A DNA stretch of 64,000 bases, taken from Adiantum capillus-veneris (Eukaryota; Streptophyta; Polypodiopsida; Polypodiales; Pteridaceae). Positions 32,640 through 44,460 of the stretch are shown piece by piece. Made by a program: the position numbers and the translations under genes. Position 1 is the first letter of the stretch. Every line of letters begins with the position of its first letter. The notes below the pieces were generated by a model. It did no database searches. It was not told the origin of the DNA and saw only the letters and a list, made by a program, of their open reading frames with translations. The stretch spans positions 64,624,248 to 64,688,247 of the forward strand of contig CM043944.1 in the NCBI GenBank assembly GCA_014529385.2, given 5' to 3'.

Positions 32640-33890
32640 TCAACGTGCGCGTACCGGCTAAAGAATAGAGGGTAGCCATGGAGCTAGAGCGCAGCAGGCA
32701 CGCGAAGCTCAACGCATAGTGGCTGAACAAAAGAGGGCAACTATAGAAAGGCACAGTGAGACTAACGCATTGAAGAATTGGTCTTGCAAGTGGTATCCTC
32801 GAAGAGCGACCCACCCAAGGAGGCCGACGAGTCATTATGTAGACCAAGTAGAGATTACTCCAACAATCCAGTCACTCAAAACTTGTCTTTCATTAAGTAT
32901 GATGATAGGATGAATGCATCTGTGATTTATTCTTGGTTGCATAATTTAACGCTTATTTTGCTACTAGCAAGAGAAAAAATAATATTATTGCCGTGTATTT
33001 GTCGGGTGATGCCATTAATTGGTATCATGCCTAGCAAGAGACACACATGGCCGAGCACCTTGATCGTGCCGCAGATAACGAGCCACTGTCTTTCAGTCCA
33101 AGACAAGCTCAAGTCTTGTTTTATGTCACCACAATACCTTGATCAGTTGAAGGAGGATTGTTGAGATCTCAAGCATAATGGAACTCCCATTATGTCTATT
33201 TCTAACCATATTTTACAGATTGGTGTGCAATTGCGTAAGTCGGATGCGGATCACAAGGAGGCTTTCCTCTTTGGTTTGGATGAGTACATCAAATACGATG
33301 TGCAAGTCTTCAATCGCGCTGACTGCAATGCTGCCGTTAGGCTCGCTCTCACACAAGAAATGAAGCACAACAAAGGTAAGCCTAGGGAGAATAAATCATC
33401 TTCAAGTACCTCGCATAACCCTCTGAAGCAACTTAATGGTAACAAAAAAAATCCTTTGTCTTCTCAATCTTCCTCTACACCTAAAGCACACAACTCTTCA
33501 CCTAATAGTGATAACAAAGGAAAGGCTAAAATTCAAGACACCCCTCATGAGCATCTTTTCTTGCACGATGATCTCCCACCCCGTCTCCCTCGCGAGCATT
33601 CGGAGGATCATTACATCAAACTCATGGAAGGAGCGCAACGAGCAAGTACGGCTCCCTACCGCTTGAACAAGTCTCAAGAAGATGAGTTAGAGCGGCAGCT
33701 AACTAAGCTAGTGGCTAGGGGGTTCATACGACCTAGTGTAAGTCCTTTTGCTGCTCCTATTATGTTTGTCTGCAAGAAAGATGGGTCTTCTTGTTTGTGT
33801 GTAGAATACAGGCCACTTAACAAGATGACAATCAAGAACAAATATCCTGAGACGCAAAATCTGGATATAGAGCACGCTCACTGTTACTGA
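32640..33890 (+). pseudogene. Ty3/Gypsy fragment G with gag joined to RT
   Basis: Decayed Gag sequence (32640-33190) runs into an open frame at 33192-33890. That frame starts with a Gag C-terminal region ([17 protein letters not shown]) and a Ser/Asn/Lys-rich linker. It then passes into the start of reverse transcriptase ([15 protein letters not shown], then [19 protein letters not shown]). The CCHC knuckle and protease that should lie between are missing, so an internal deletion fused the two. The RT is cut off after about 70 residues, before the catalytic Asp residues. Confidence 0.75.
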
Positions 33891-34370
33891 CCCTCGCTCA
33901 CCATAACTTCTTCCCCTTGCCCACTAACCCCCACCCCCTCCTTGCGCTGCTCACAACCGCCCGCCACGCCCCTCTCCTGCCTCACACTACACCCTACATC
34001 CCGTGAGACCCTCCTCCCTTGCCTCGCATTGCCCCCAGCATCCCAACAGCCCCCCTCCTCTCTCGCCTTGTGCTTCTTGGAGTACCCCGTTAGGCCCTTC
34101 TCTCCCACCTCGTGTCCTCCTCACCCTTCGAATCGCCTTTCTCCTGCCCCCCCTCTTTTAGTTTCGGCCTCACCGGGTCACTTTCAACCCTTTTCTGCAG
34201 TGATGTTGACTTGTCCACCCTCTCCACCTTCGACACTTGACGCCTTCGATTCACTTTTGGTCGCTTCGTCAACAGCAGACACAGATGGTGGGTTTTTCTT
34301 CGCCTCAGAGAGACTCGACAGAAGTCCCCTCGCCCGACCCCGCGGAACCCACTATGTGACTTGCTCTTTT
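33891..34370 (+). repeat. GC-rich, C-rich region with a short tandem repeat
   Basis: Composition changes sharply to C-rich. Phrases like CCCTCTCCTGCCTCACACTACACCC recur with variation at about 33968, 34012 and 34052, a period near 43 bp. It directly precedes the LINE ORF1 remnant and may be that element's 5'UTR. The 157-codon Pro/Ser/Leu-rich frame here looks incidental. Confidence 0.5.
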
Positions 34371-35972
34371 GCCGACAGAGCAAGCGAGCTTAGAGGCAGA
34401 GGTGGCATGCCTTGAGGCCACCTCTGTTATGTGCAAGATCATCAACAGTCATCCTAGTCGCAGAGAGGTACGTGACCTTTTGCAGGCCCGCCTTTTAGCA
34501 GAGGTGGGAAAGATTACTGACATCGAGCTTCTCGGGCGAGGATACTATCAGATAGAGTTTGAGACTCCTCAGATGGCGGCCAAGGTCATCTCGATGAGCC
34601 CGTTGGCCATCCAAGCGGTCATAGCTTATTTTTTATAGTGGCGCTATGGTTTTGATCCAACATCGGATGTTCTTGTCAAGGAGGTAGATGATCCTATTTC
34701 GATCTGCTTCCCTGGCTTGCAGAGGAATTATCTACTACTTCTTTCCAGGATTGGTTCCGAGATTGGGACAGTCTTGGTGACCCCGCGCACGGCAGCTTCA
34801 GCTGCAGCCAAGGCTGTCGGTGTGCCTTCAGTGCGCGTTCTGGTTCGTGACACCCATACTCTCCCGAAGGTGGTCCTTCTACCTAGAGTGAGTGGGGGTT
34901 GGCTACGCCAGAGGGTGGAGTATTCGGGACTCCCGAACCAATGCATTATTTGCACAGGCAGATGGGCCAGTTAGCAAAGGCCTGTCCTCGCAGGAGTCCG
35001 ACCCACAACGCATGTGCAGCCTCCCAAGGCTAAGCATGCTTAGCAGATAGGTACCTAGGACACACACGCTGATACCTCGACAGAGGTCAGTGATCAAACA
35101 GCTGACGGTTAGCAAGAGGTGCCCATCCGCCGTCGACAAGGATGGGCTCACCACACTGTCTCCCCCCCGTGGAGGCCGACCTCCTGCACCTGAGCAGCAT
35201 TGGGTTCCGACAGGGAACCGTTTTGACTCCCTCCGCAAGAAGCCCCTTGAGGAGGTCCCCTCCACCTCATCTTCACCACCCCCCCCCCCAACATCCTCCA
35301 CCTATAGACTCCTCTGTTCCGCCTCCCCCTCCTCCATCCTCACTTCCACCTCTTGCTTCTCCTCTTTCCCAGGTGGGGCCCTTAGTCTCATCACCCGACC
35401 CATCCCACACTCTTCAAACGCATGGGACTGGACACACGTGCACAGCGAGACGATCTCTTGGTAATGCTTTTGCTACGAGTCGCATGGCTCGAGAAGGACA
35501 GCCCCACCTGAGGATGCCACTTCTAGTTCAGACCTCTCATTTGTAGTAGTCCCTCGAGGTTTGACCAGCTTTGACATTCGTAGACAATGGGACTTCTTTG
35601 ACTACAGCTTCAGCGGCTTCCTTGGTGACTCTTCTACCGAACTGGAGGATGCGTGATTTCGAGTCCACGTCCTCTTTCTAGCAGCTAGGCTCTGGATACT
35701 ACGATAGGTTTCTCCTTTCTGCTGTGCGAAAGGTATCATACAGAGTGGACCTTGCACATAGTTCTTGACTAGCTCCAAGTCTAGGATATTGAATTCTCAC
35801 ACCACATAGGGGACTTGGAGGTGACAGATCTGGTACAGACACTTTGGCCTTTAGTAGGTTTCTCCTTTCCGCTGTGCGGAAGGGATCATACAGAGTGGAC
35901 CTTGCACATAGTTCTTGACTGGCTCCAAGTCTAGGCTATTGAATTCTCACACCACATAGGGGACCTGAAGGT
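34369..35972 (+). pseudogene. LINE A, ORF1 remnant (first part)
   Basis: The + strand encodes a plant LINE ORF1-like protein broken by a stop at 34636. An RRM-like/DUF4283-type segment (LLGRGYYQIEFETPQMAAKV) is followed by WLRQRVEYSGLPNQCIIC, the start of the usual zinc knuckle, then a Pro/Ser-rich tail (35090-35540). The sequence continues across a 150-bp duplication to 35972 and, after the Copia insertion, resumes at 41106. Confidence 0.75.
35705..35970 (+). repeat. ~150-bp tandem duplication in LINE A
   Basis: TAGGTTTCTCCTTT starts at 35705 and again at 35855, and the following sequence matches with a few substitutions. The second unit is cut by the Copia element, and its remaining end (GGTGACAGATCTGATACAGACAC) is found at 41108. 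Confidence 0.85.
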
Positions 35973-36249
35973 TGTTGAAGATGATGAAACAGGAAACAGA
36001 AGGAAGACAACAACTCAGAGTAGGAAGAAGATGGAGAAGGAGAAGACACAGAGTTTGCGTATGAGATCTCTGTAGTCTCTCTCTCTGTATTTGAATAATA
36101 GTGTATACAAACTCAGAGCTACAAAGCTTATATGAAACCCTAAGAGATAAGGTGTCCTTTCACACCGGATGTCCAGGGGGAAAAACCCAGTGGGAGAAAA
36201 GTGCCCCTGATGAAGCGCGTATACACACTAACACTACTACATGTCTACA
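35973..36249 (-). repeat. 3' LTR of the Copia element (277 bp)
   Basis: Begins TGTTGAAGATG and ends ATGTCTACA on the + strand, matching 40829-41105. Confidence 0.97.
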
Positions 36250-36296
36250 AATCCCCCCTGTAGTGATAATGTGAATCCGTACAAGGTAGCAGATCA

Positions 36297-38444
36297 TCAT
36301 GTGTATGAGAGTAAGCCCAAAGCTTTTCGGAAAGCTTCAAACTTTTCTCGTGATAATGCCTTCGTAAATAGATCTGCAATGTTATCCTGTGTAGGACAGT
36401 AAGTTAGTGTGATCTCCCCTTCATGTAGCCTTTCCCTGACATAGTGGTAGTGAACCTCTATGTGCTTTGTTCTTGCATGAAATACTGGATTCCTTGCAAC
36501 TGCCATAGCACTCTGACTGTCAGTGAAAATGGTAGTGGTTGCCTGTTGACACTCACAAAGATCTACCAATAGCTTGCGTATCCATACACAATCAACTGTT
36601 GTCGTGAAACCTGCCATGTACTCAGCTTGACAAGTTGATGTAGCCACTGTGGGTTGTTTCTTGCTTAGCCAAGATATACATGCATTTCCCAAGAAAAAAC
36701 AATTGCCACTTGTGGAATGTCGTGTGTCAAAATCACCAGCCCAATCTGAATCGCTGTAACCAAGAAGCTGCATAGAATTGTGCTTTCCATACATATCCCC
36801 CCTTGGAAAGAACATGGCAAGATTAGGGGTACCTGAAAGGTAACGAAGTATGCGCTTCACAGCCTGCCAATGATGCATACCTGGGCTGTGCATAAATATG
36901 CTTGCTTGTGAAACCCCAAATTGAATGTCTGGACAAGTGTTGCCTGCCAAATATATCAAGCAACCAACCGCTGCTGCATAAGTATGTACATCAAAAGGTT
37001 CTCTAGCATCGTGCATGCTCAACTTTGATCCAGTTTCTACGGGTGTAGAGATTGTCTTACAATTTTGCATACCAAACTTGTCCAAAATTTTATGCAAATA
37101 TTTTGCCTGCAACATGTATATGCCATCCTCTGATTGCACAAACTGAATACCCAAGTAATAATGTAGCAAACCAAGATCAGACATCTCAAAGGTTTTTCTC
37201 AAAGCATCTTTAAATGCTTCAATTTCATCTGTAGTATTGCCTGTAAGAAGCATATCATCCACATAAAGTGTTAGCATAATGAGAACTCCATCTCTCTTTT
37301 TGACATACAAAGTACTTTCTGTTGGACTATTCTGAAATCCCTGGCCAATCAAATAAGTATGTATCTTCTCATACCATGCTCTTGGAGCCTGTTTGAGACC
37401 ATACAAAGCTTTACACAATCTACATACCTTTTGCTCTTGACCTTTTACAATAAAACCACTTGGTTGACTTACATAAACTTCTTCCTGCAAATCACCATTC
37501 AAAAAATCAATTTTGATATCCAACTGATGCACTTTCCAACCATGATGAGCAGCAATTGCAACTAGTGATCTAACCGTGGGCGCACGAGAAGTAGGAGCAA
37601 AGGTTTCATCATAATCTATTCTTTTCTGTTGCGCATAGCCTTTTGCCACAAGCCTTGCTTTGTACCTGTCAACAGTACCATCTTGTTTCCTTTTTACCTT
37701 AAAAACCCACTTTGTACCAATAGGTTTTTTACCTGTAGGCAAGTCCACTAGATCCCATGTATGATTCTTATGAATAGAATCAATTTCTTGCTGCATAGCA
37801 TCTTTCCACTGAACACACTCTAAAGCTTGTTTAAATGAATCAGGCTCATCTGCATCACAAAGAGTGGTAAAGCAAGCCAAATCTACTTGCTCTCTACCAA
37901 AAGTAGTACCAGCACGTTTTTTTCGTGGCAACGGTGCATCCAACTTGCTATCCTGCAAAGTTTTCTGAACCCATTTAGGAAAGGTTCTTTCTTCCCTGAG
38001 AACTTCTTGCTCTTCACGCACAATTTCCTCTACATCATGAGGTGTCACATGCTGATCAAAAGATTGATCAAGATTATCAACCTGTTGTGATTCTTGATTC
38101 TCCACAAAAGAAGGAAGCAAACCTTCAAAAACATCATGTGTCTGCATATGCGGTACATCAAAAGCAACCATAGGTTGAGCATTAGTTTCTGCAAAAATTA
38201 CATCACGACTTTCGAAAATCTTGTTTGTAGTAGGATTGTAAAGTCTATAACCTTTACTTCCACTACTGTACCCCACAAATATACATTTGATTGCCTTATC
38301 ATCAAGCTTCCCATGTAACTGCTGAGGGATGTGAGCATAAGCAAGACAACCAAAAACACGAAGATAACTGACTAAAGGTTTTCTGTCATACCAAGCTTCA
38401 AATGGAGTAATGGTCTTCAAGGCACGAGTAGGAGACCTGTTCAA
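36297..38444 (-). pseudogene. Copia reverse transcriptase and RNase H
   Basis: An open frame of 715 codons covers the end of integrase, the full RT and RNase H. It carries TKWVFKVKRKQDG, an RT core with YVDDMLLTG at about 37250-37270, the Copia-type DLGLLHYYLGI, and a C-terminal RNase H with YSDSDWAGD and ADLFTKALS. This part is intact, but a frameshift near 38441-38450 separates it from the rest of pol (38441-40444 lies in another frame), so no full polyprotein can be made. Confidence 0.95.
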
Positions 38445-39418
38445 AACATGTGCTCGAAACTCTTAGCCTTGAGCATACATCTAGCCGTCTCCATTAAAGA
38501 CCTGTTCTTCCTTTCTGCAACACCATTTTGTTGTGGTGTGTATGGCATAGTGCATTGGTGTTTAATGCCTTTCTTTCCCAAAAAATCCTTAAATGCACCT
38601 GACATGTATTCACCTCCTCGATCTGTACGAAGAGTCTGTACTTTGCAACCTGTTTCATTTTCAACCATGGCGACATAATGTTGAAAAACTGCAAACACGT
38701 CTGACTTTGCTTTGAGTGGATACACCCAACAAAACCTGGAAAAGTCATCAATGAAGGTCACAAAATAAAGGCTGTTTCCCAAAGATGGCGTCCTCATAGG
38801 ACCACGTACATCACTGTGTACAAGCTACAACTTTCGTGTCGCTCTAACTGAACCATCCTGCGAAAATGAAAATCTGTGCATCTTTCCAAGAACGCAACCT
38901 TCACATACATGTCTTGGTGGCATCTCCAATAAAGACAAATCATGCACCATATTATGGCATTGTAAAGTCATCAAACTGCCATAACTAACATGCCACAACT
39001 CAGCATCCTACATGGCCTGACTCTTTGTTTCTGCAATACATACCTGAATCTACTTTTCATAACGATCTAGCACAAATAGTCCATTTTCCAGCGTACCTGT
39101 AGTGATAAGAGAATAACCATTCTCTCGATCTCGTACAACACATCTGTCATCCTCAGAAATGACCCGAAGACCATTTTTTGCAAGAGAGGATATAGACAAC
39201 AAATTCTTCTTGATCCCTGGAACATATAAGACATCTGGCAAGCATAAATCTGAACCATCTGAAATGGTAATCAAAATCTTACCAACGCCTTTGATTGGAT
39301 AAGAAGCATTATTTGCACATGTCACCTTCTTTCCTGCTGGAGCTGCATCCAATGAACAAAACAAATCCTTCCTTGAAGTAATATGCCTGGATGCACCACT
39401 ATCAAAGTACCAAATCAT
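38441..39418 (-). pseudogene. Copia protease and integrase, interrupted
   Basis: The minus-strand frame contains the protease motif FDSGASRHIT (about 39390), a GAG-pre-integrase segment and the integrase core (FIDDFSRFCWVYPL near 38750 and NGVAERKN near 38520). At least one in-frame stop sits at about 39047, and another lies between 38800 and 39050. The first integrase zinc-site region falls in the broken interval. Confidence 0.9.
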
Positions 39419-40446
39419 TTATGTCTTGTCAACACTGTAAGCAAAAAAATCTGAACATACTACGAAAGCATAAGAATCCTGCACAAAGTTTGCAGACTCT
39501 TCTTTAGCTGTAGAAGAATCACCAGAAGCTGAAACAACCAAACTTGACTCTTTCTTCTTTTCTTTAGCAATTCGCTCTTTACACTCACTAATGTAGTGAC
39601 CAGGTTTCTTGCAGTAGTGACATTTACCTTTCTTCTTGGACTTGTTGGAATCACCTTTAGACTTCTCTGAAGATTGTCCTGCACTAGACTTGGAGTAATG
39701 AGCACTCTCTTTACCCTTGTTTTTGTTCTGTACAACAAGAGCATGATCCATACCATCCACCTGTAAAGACTTGTTCTTACATAAATGATCCTCCTACAAT
39801 AGCAAAGCCACTAACTCTTCAAAATGAAGAGGCTCAGGATTAGCTCGCAAAGACAGAGTCAAAGAAGTCTGAAAAGTCAAATAAGATGGTGGTAGTGAAT
39901 TGAGTGTTTTGGAAACCAAGTCCTTCTCTGGAATCACTTCATCAATGCTAAGAAATTTCTCTTTAAGATCCCTCAATTTTGTAAGATGCTCGACAATATC
40001 GTCACCTTCGTCCATCTGTATTTTGTCAAGTTGTTTCTTCAAAAACTCTATTCTGGCAGCATTTCTTCCTCCAAACATAGCTTGCAGAGTGTTTCAAGCA
40101 TCCTCAGAAGTTCTGAAAGATCTGATATGTGGTGTGATTGTCCTCTTTATGGTTAAGGTAATCACAGCCATAGCCTGTGCATCTTTAGTATCCCATGTCT
40201 TTTGCTCTGGAGTGACTTGTGAGGGTCCTGCACCAACAGCTGCACCACGACCAGGCGTGGCAGGTGCAATGCTACCTGGACGAACTTCATCTCCAGATAC
40301 ATAATCCCACAATCCTTTACCAACCAAAACATTTTTGGCCATAAGAGACCAAAGAGAATAGTTGGTACCATCCAATTTGTCTTCGGATGTAAACGCACCA
40401 AAAATCTCTTTCTCCGTAGATTGAGCCATACTGTGGATGCACACAA
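39419..40446 (-). pseudogene. Copia Gag, interrupted
   Basis: Gag starts at the Met near 40429 (MAQSTEKEIFGAF) and includes the UBN2-like core, DEGDDIVEHLTKLRDL, and a CCHC knuckle (CHYCKKPGHYISEC) near 39600. Three in-frame stops (about 40094, 39791 and 39419) interrupt the otherwise continuous frame, each within a recognisable Gag or Gag-protease sequence, so these are point lesions. Confidence 0.9.
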
Positions 40447-40814
40447 GAGAGCAAAAGAACCTCCAAGAGATTCACAAATCTCCTCTCCAATGCAAGCAAA
40501 ACTCTACACAAAATCTCAGCACAAAGCTAAGACAAGCTGCTTCCCAAAAGAACTGTTTACCTAAAGAAAATCTGTCAAAAAGCACACCCTCTTGATCTAA
40601 ACGCCTCCGAAAAGTAACTTCTGCTACGCTGCTCAGAACAAAATTCTGAGGGCTCGAATGGCTTCGAAAGGGGGGTAAAACCGCAGGTCACCTGCTCAGA
40701 ATACTCTCGGAACGTCAAGGATGCTCCCACGAGCAAATTTTCCGAAAACTGCCTGAAAACTGCGATTGCGCGCGCGGACGCGAAAACGCAAGTAGAGGTT
40801 CTGGAAATCACCTC

Positions 40815-40826
40815 GCTCTGATACCA
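40815..40826 (-). promoter_or_regulatory. Copia primer binding site, tRNA-iMet type
   Basis: The minus strand reads TGGTATCAGAGC two bases inside the 5' LTR edge. It is the same primer class as in Gypsy element A. Confidence 0.9.
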
Positions 40827-40828
40827 AT

Positions 40829-41105
40829 TGTTGAAGATGATGAAACAGGAAACATAAGGAAGACAACAACTCAGAGTAGGAAGAAGATGGAGAAGGAGAA
40901 GACACAGAGCTTGCGTACGAGATCTCTGTAGTCTCTCTCTCTGTATTAGAATAATAGTGTATACAAACTCAGAGCTACAAAGCTTATATGAAACCCTAAG
41001 AGATAAGGTGTCCTTTCACACTAGATGTCCAGGGGGAAAAACCCAGTGGGAGAAAAGTGCCCCTGGTGAAGCGTGTATACACTCTAACACTACTACATGT
41101 CTACA
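40829..41105 (-). repeat. 5' LTR of the Copia element (277 bp)
   Basis: Matches 35973-36249. It contains a short CT-rich run and a TGTATT-rich segment in its middle. It would carry the promoter, but no TATA box can be placed with confidence. Confidence 0.97.
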
Positions 41106-41500
41106 AAGGTGACAGATCTGATACAGACACTTTGGCCTTTATCCAAGTTTAGTGTGATGCCGCCAGATGCAGCAGGTTGCACGCACATTGTGGTGCACTT
41201 GCTTGTTGACACTCACAACCCCCCTTACTATGTATTTGTACATGAGGATTCTTGGACAGAGGATGTAGCGCTACAGACTGCACAGTCAATCTAGGCCTCG
41301 GTGGGATAGTCTCTTCAGATGTGTTTGTCTAGAGGTCGCTCTGATGTGAATTACTCCTGATCCAAACCGGCCTCCAAGATAGCGAGATTGGTTGTTGCTG
41401 TAGTATCTGTTTTTTTTCACTAACTCCATGAGGATCATCTCATGGAATGTGAAAGGATTAGAAGGACCCCAATTTCAACGTCAAAGGGGTTATGTCAGAA
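41106..41500 (+). pseudogene. LINE A, ORF1 end and endonuclease start
   Basis: The LINE continues after the Copia insertion. ORF1 tail sequence runs to about 41290, then ATGAGGATCATCTCATGGAA at 41428 opens the endonuclease frame (RIISWNVKGL). The match to the related copy at 52850-53170 ends near 41500, where the LINE is cut. Comparison with that copy supports 41428 as the ORF2 start. Confidence 0.8.
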
Positions 41501-41698
41501 GCTTCAACGATGCCTTTGTAGCAGAGATAATATGTCGTGCTCTTTATAGTGGGTGCTCCTCAGTGCAATGTGAGTGAGATCTCACTCCACAGAATGAAAA
41601 CACATAAGACAATGAATAACAAAGTAACAACACAACGACTCAAGAGTGGAACCTGAACAGCATGAACATCAACTAACTCAAAGAATCCAGTACAGACT
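41501..41698. other. Junction DNA between LINE A and Gypsy C
   Basis: Short AT-rich stretch with no feature seen; neither an LTR nor a primer binding site for Gypsy C is visible. Confidence 0.5.
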
Positions 41699-42065
41699 TT
41701 GGCATGGCAGCACACTCAGCTCCAACCCAGAACTCACGAGTATAATGGGTTGTCGAGGCTTGAAGCCATGAATGTGAAAAGAGCTAGGAGGGAGAAAGCT
41801 ACACAATCAGATGATGAGAGAAGCATGAGAGGAGAGACTAGCAAGAGGCCATCCAGTCCACGACGGAAATTGGGGATCACTGACTTCCAGCTAGGGGAAA
41901 GTTCTAAGCCCTATGATCTAACATTGGATGTGGCAGAGCAAGGACCAAAGATTACATGGCCACAGCTGCTACATCTTGCACCTAAAGTAAGGCGACAATG
42001 GTCCAAAATGGTAAGTACAAGATGCTCCAAAACAAAGGTAGCCGGAGCAATTTTCGGGTTGCAAC

Positions 42066-43775
42066 ATGGATGACATCCTTCCAATTGTCGACGTAAACAT
42101 AAAAGGAAAGAGGGTTGGAAACACCTACATTGATGGAGGTGCACAAATCTGTGTAATGAGTGAAGCTATGATGCTTTGATTAGGGCTCGAGGTTGACAGG
42201 CCTTCTCCATGCAAGGCAAAGATGGCAAACAACGCAAAAGTAAAGTGTGTGGGTGTGGTAAGTGCCGTAAAAATAAAAGCTTTCAACACTGAGGTAGAGG
42301 TAGATGTTTTTGTAATGCCTACTAAGGGGGAGGGCTATCCACTAATCTTGGGAAGGCCATGGTTGATGGCCATGAAGGCAAAACAGGACTGGGGTACTGG
42401 CCTTCTACGCATGACCGGTAAGAAAGGGGAGACAATCTACTACGACATGAGGATTGGCAAGCAGAAGCAAATGAATCTCGAAACATCAGCAGATAAAACC
42501 ACTAGCGAATCTTCCAGTTCTGAGGAGGAGACCACATCCACCGACGAAAGTGACAGTTCCATTGATGTGATGGGTATCATTATGAAGGATCCACAAAGGG
42601 TAAGCACAACTGGTGATCCATCACCAAAAGGGCAACCCAATGAAGAGGAGATCAAATCACTTGGCCTAGGAGGAAGTAGGTTGAAGGGTATGTTGTCTAC
42701 GGAATTAACACTTGAGGAGAAAGATAGTTTTTTGCAAATGTTGATGGGATTTCCTAACCTGTTCATTGACAACTATGAAAGAATCACAGGCATTACAATG
42801 GTGGAACATCATATTAAGCTGAAGGAAGGGGTAAAACCAGTTGTGCAAAAGATACGACGACTGGGGGTCATACAAGAAAAGTCACTCTTGGCCGAGGTAA
42901 GGAAATTGCTGGAGGCGGGATTCATCTATCCTGTAGAAAACTTAGAATGGGTGTCACCCGTAGTGGTGATGCCTAAAAAGAATGGTAAGTGGAGGGTCTG
43001 TGTTGACTACAAACCACTAAATGCAGCTACAAAGAGAGACCACTTTCCTCTCCCTTTCTTGGATGAAATTCTGAATGAAGTAGCGGGTTTTGAATGCTAT
43101 ACCGTCTGTGATGGTTATTCTGGATACTTTCAAATACGCATAGCCTTGGAAGATCAGCTAAAAAACTCTTTTATCACGCCATGGGGTTGTTTTCCATACA
43201 GGGTTATGCCATTTGGTCTCACAAATGCACCTGCCACATTCCAAAGATATGTCACATATGTTTTTCAACCGTTCTTTGGAACATCCATAAGAGTGTTCAT
43301 TGATGATTTTTGTATATATAGCTCGCGTATTTCACATTTAGAAAAGGTAACTGAAGGTTTGGCCAGGTTCCAGAGCCTAGGCGGGCAATTAATTGTGGAT
43401 AAATGCCACATTGGGGAGAGTAAAGTCATTCTACTAGGCCATGAAATTACAGCAAAAGGTATCAACGCCGACCCAAGTAAGGTGTCTGCACTCATAGCCC
43501 TACCTTCACCAACGACCGCAGGTCAACTGGTCTCTTTTCTACAGAAGGTGAGGTACTTAAGTAGATTCATACATCTACTATCACAACTTGTTCTACCACT
43601 ACAAAAACTCACTCAAAGATCAACTTTCACTTGGGATGAGAAAAGCGAACATCACTACAACAAGGTAAAGGAGGTCTTAGCCACCCTGCCAACTATCTCA
43701 CCACCTAAGTGGGATGAAAAATTCTATGTCACCTCAAGTGTTGGTAATGACTCATTGGGGGCTGTGCTACTCTAG
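42066..43775 (+). pseudogene. Gypsy C protease and reverse transcriptase
   Basis: The frame begins near 42066 with a protease (NTYIDGGAQICVMSE) but has a TGA at 42177. It is then open from 42180 to the TAG at 43773. This includes the PR C-terminal half (PLILGRPWLMA), an acidic Ser/Glu-rich linker and a full RT with FIDDFCIYSS near 43300. The TAG lies inside the RNase H start (GNDSLGAVLL), so it truncates the enzyme. Confidence 0.9.
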
Positions 43776-43796
43776 AAGGATACGACAACATCTTTC

Positions 43797-44363
43797 ATGA
43801 GGCCAATCTACTTCTCTAGTCGAATGATGACAGCAGGAGAGAAAGGTTTCACCCATGTGGAACACTTAGTCCTAGCTCTTCGATTTGCAACTACAAAGTT
43901 TAGGTCATATTTGTTGCCTAAGCAATTTGTGATTCTAACCACGGATGAAATATTTCCCTATGTCGTACAACACATGGATGTGTCTTCTAGGATTACTAAA
44001 TGGCTAGTTCGTCTGCAAGAGTTTGACTACACGGTACAGGTAGAAAGCACGACGAGGGCAAGTTTGGGGGGACTGATGACCTACCAAGTCTTTGAAGGGA
44101 AGGAGAAGAAATCTAAGGGAGGAGAAGTCCGATTACCTCCAGTACCACTGATGGTAGAAGGAGCACCCTCTCTCTACTTTGATGGAGCCTACAAGCGAGC
44201 GTCTGACAAAGCAGCTGCAGGAATAGTGGTCTTTGATGAGAAAGGGAAAAAGGTATTTTCGTTGGACCAATTGTTAGATTCACATTCTAACAATGAAGCT
44301 GATATATGCAGCACTAACCAAGGGTCTACAATGGTGCGTCTCGTAAGGTGTACAACGCCTTAA
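43797..44363 (+). pseudogene. Gypsy C RNase H and second RNase H-like domain
   Basis: RNase H continues in the same frame after the 43773 stop (IYFSSRMMTAGEKGF, then ILTTDE). From about 44165 a second RNase H-like fold begins with SLYFDGAYKRASDKAAAG, where the FDGA/S Asp is a catalytic position. It is cut by a frameshift between about 44300 and 44460. The dual layout is that of Tat-lineage Gypsy elements. Confidence 0.8.
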
Positions 44364-44460
44364 TGTATTTGGGGATGCTCTACTTCTGGTAAGGCAAGTA
44401 AATGGAGCATGGACATGAAAGAATCCTAGTTTAAGGACTCACTTAAGTGGTGTAAAAACC

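Larger units (their letters stand above)
35973..41105 (-). mobile_element. Ty1/Copia LTR retrotransposon, complete ends
   Basis: The element spans two 277-bp LTRs and is flanked by the 5-bp target duplication AAGGT (35968-35972 and 41106-41110). On the minus strand it has a 5' LTR (41105-40829), a tRNA-iMet-type primer binding site (40826-40815), gag, protease, integrase, RT and RNase H. A C/G-run polypurine tract at 36250-36260 adjoins the 3' LTR. The LTRs differ at about 9 of 277 positions by eye (~3%), so insertion is moderately recent. The target is the second unit of the LINE A tandem duplication. Coding capacity is broken by stops and a frameshift. Confidence 0.97.

Noticed and set aside
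33942-34415. 157-codon Pro/Leu/Ser-rich frame
   Set aside because: Produced by a C-rich tandem repeat; no domain and no splice context.
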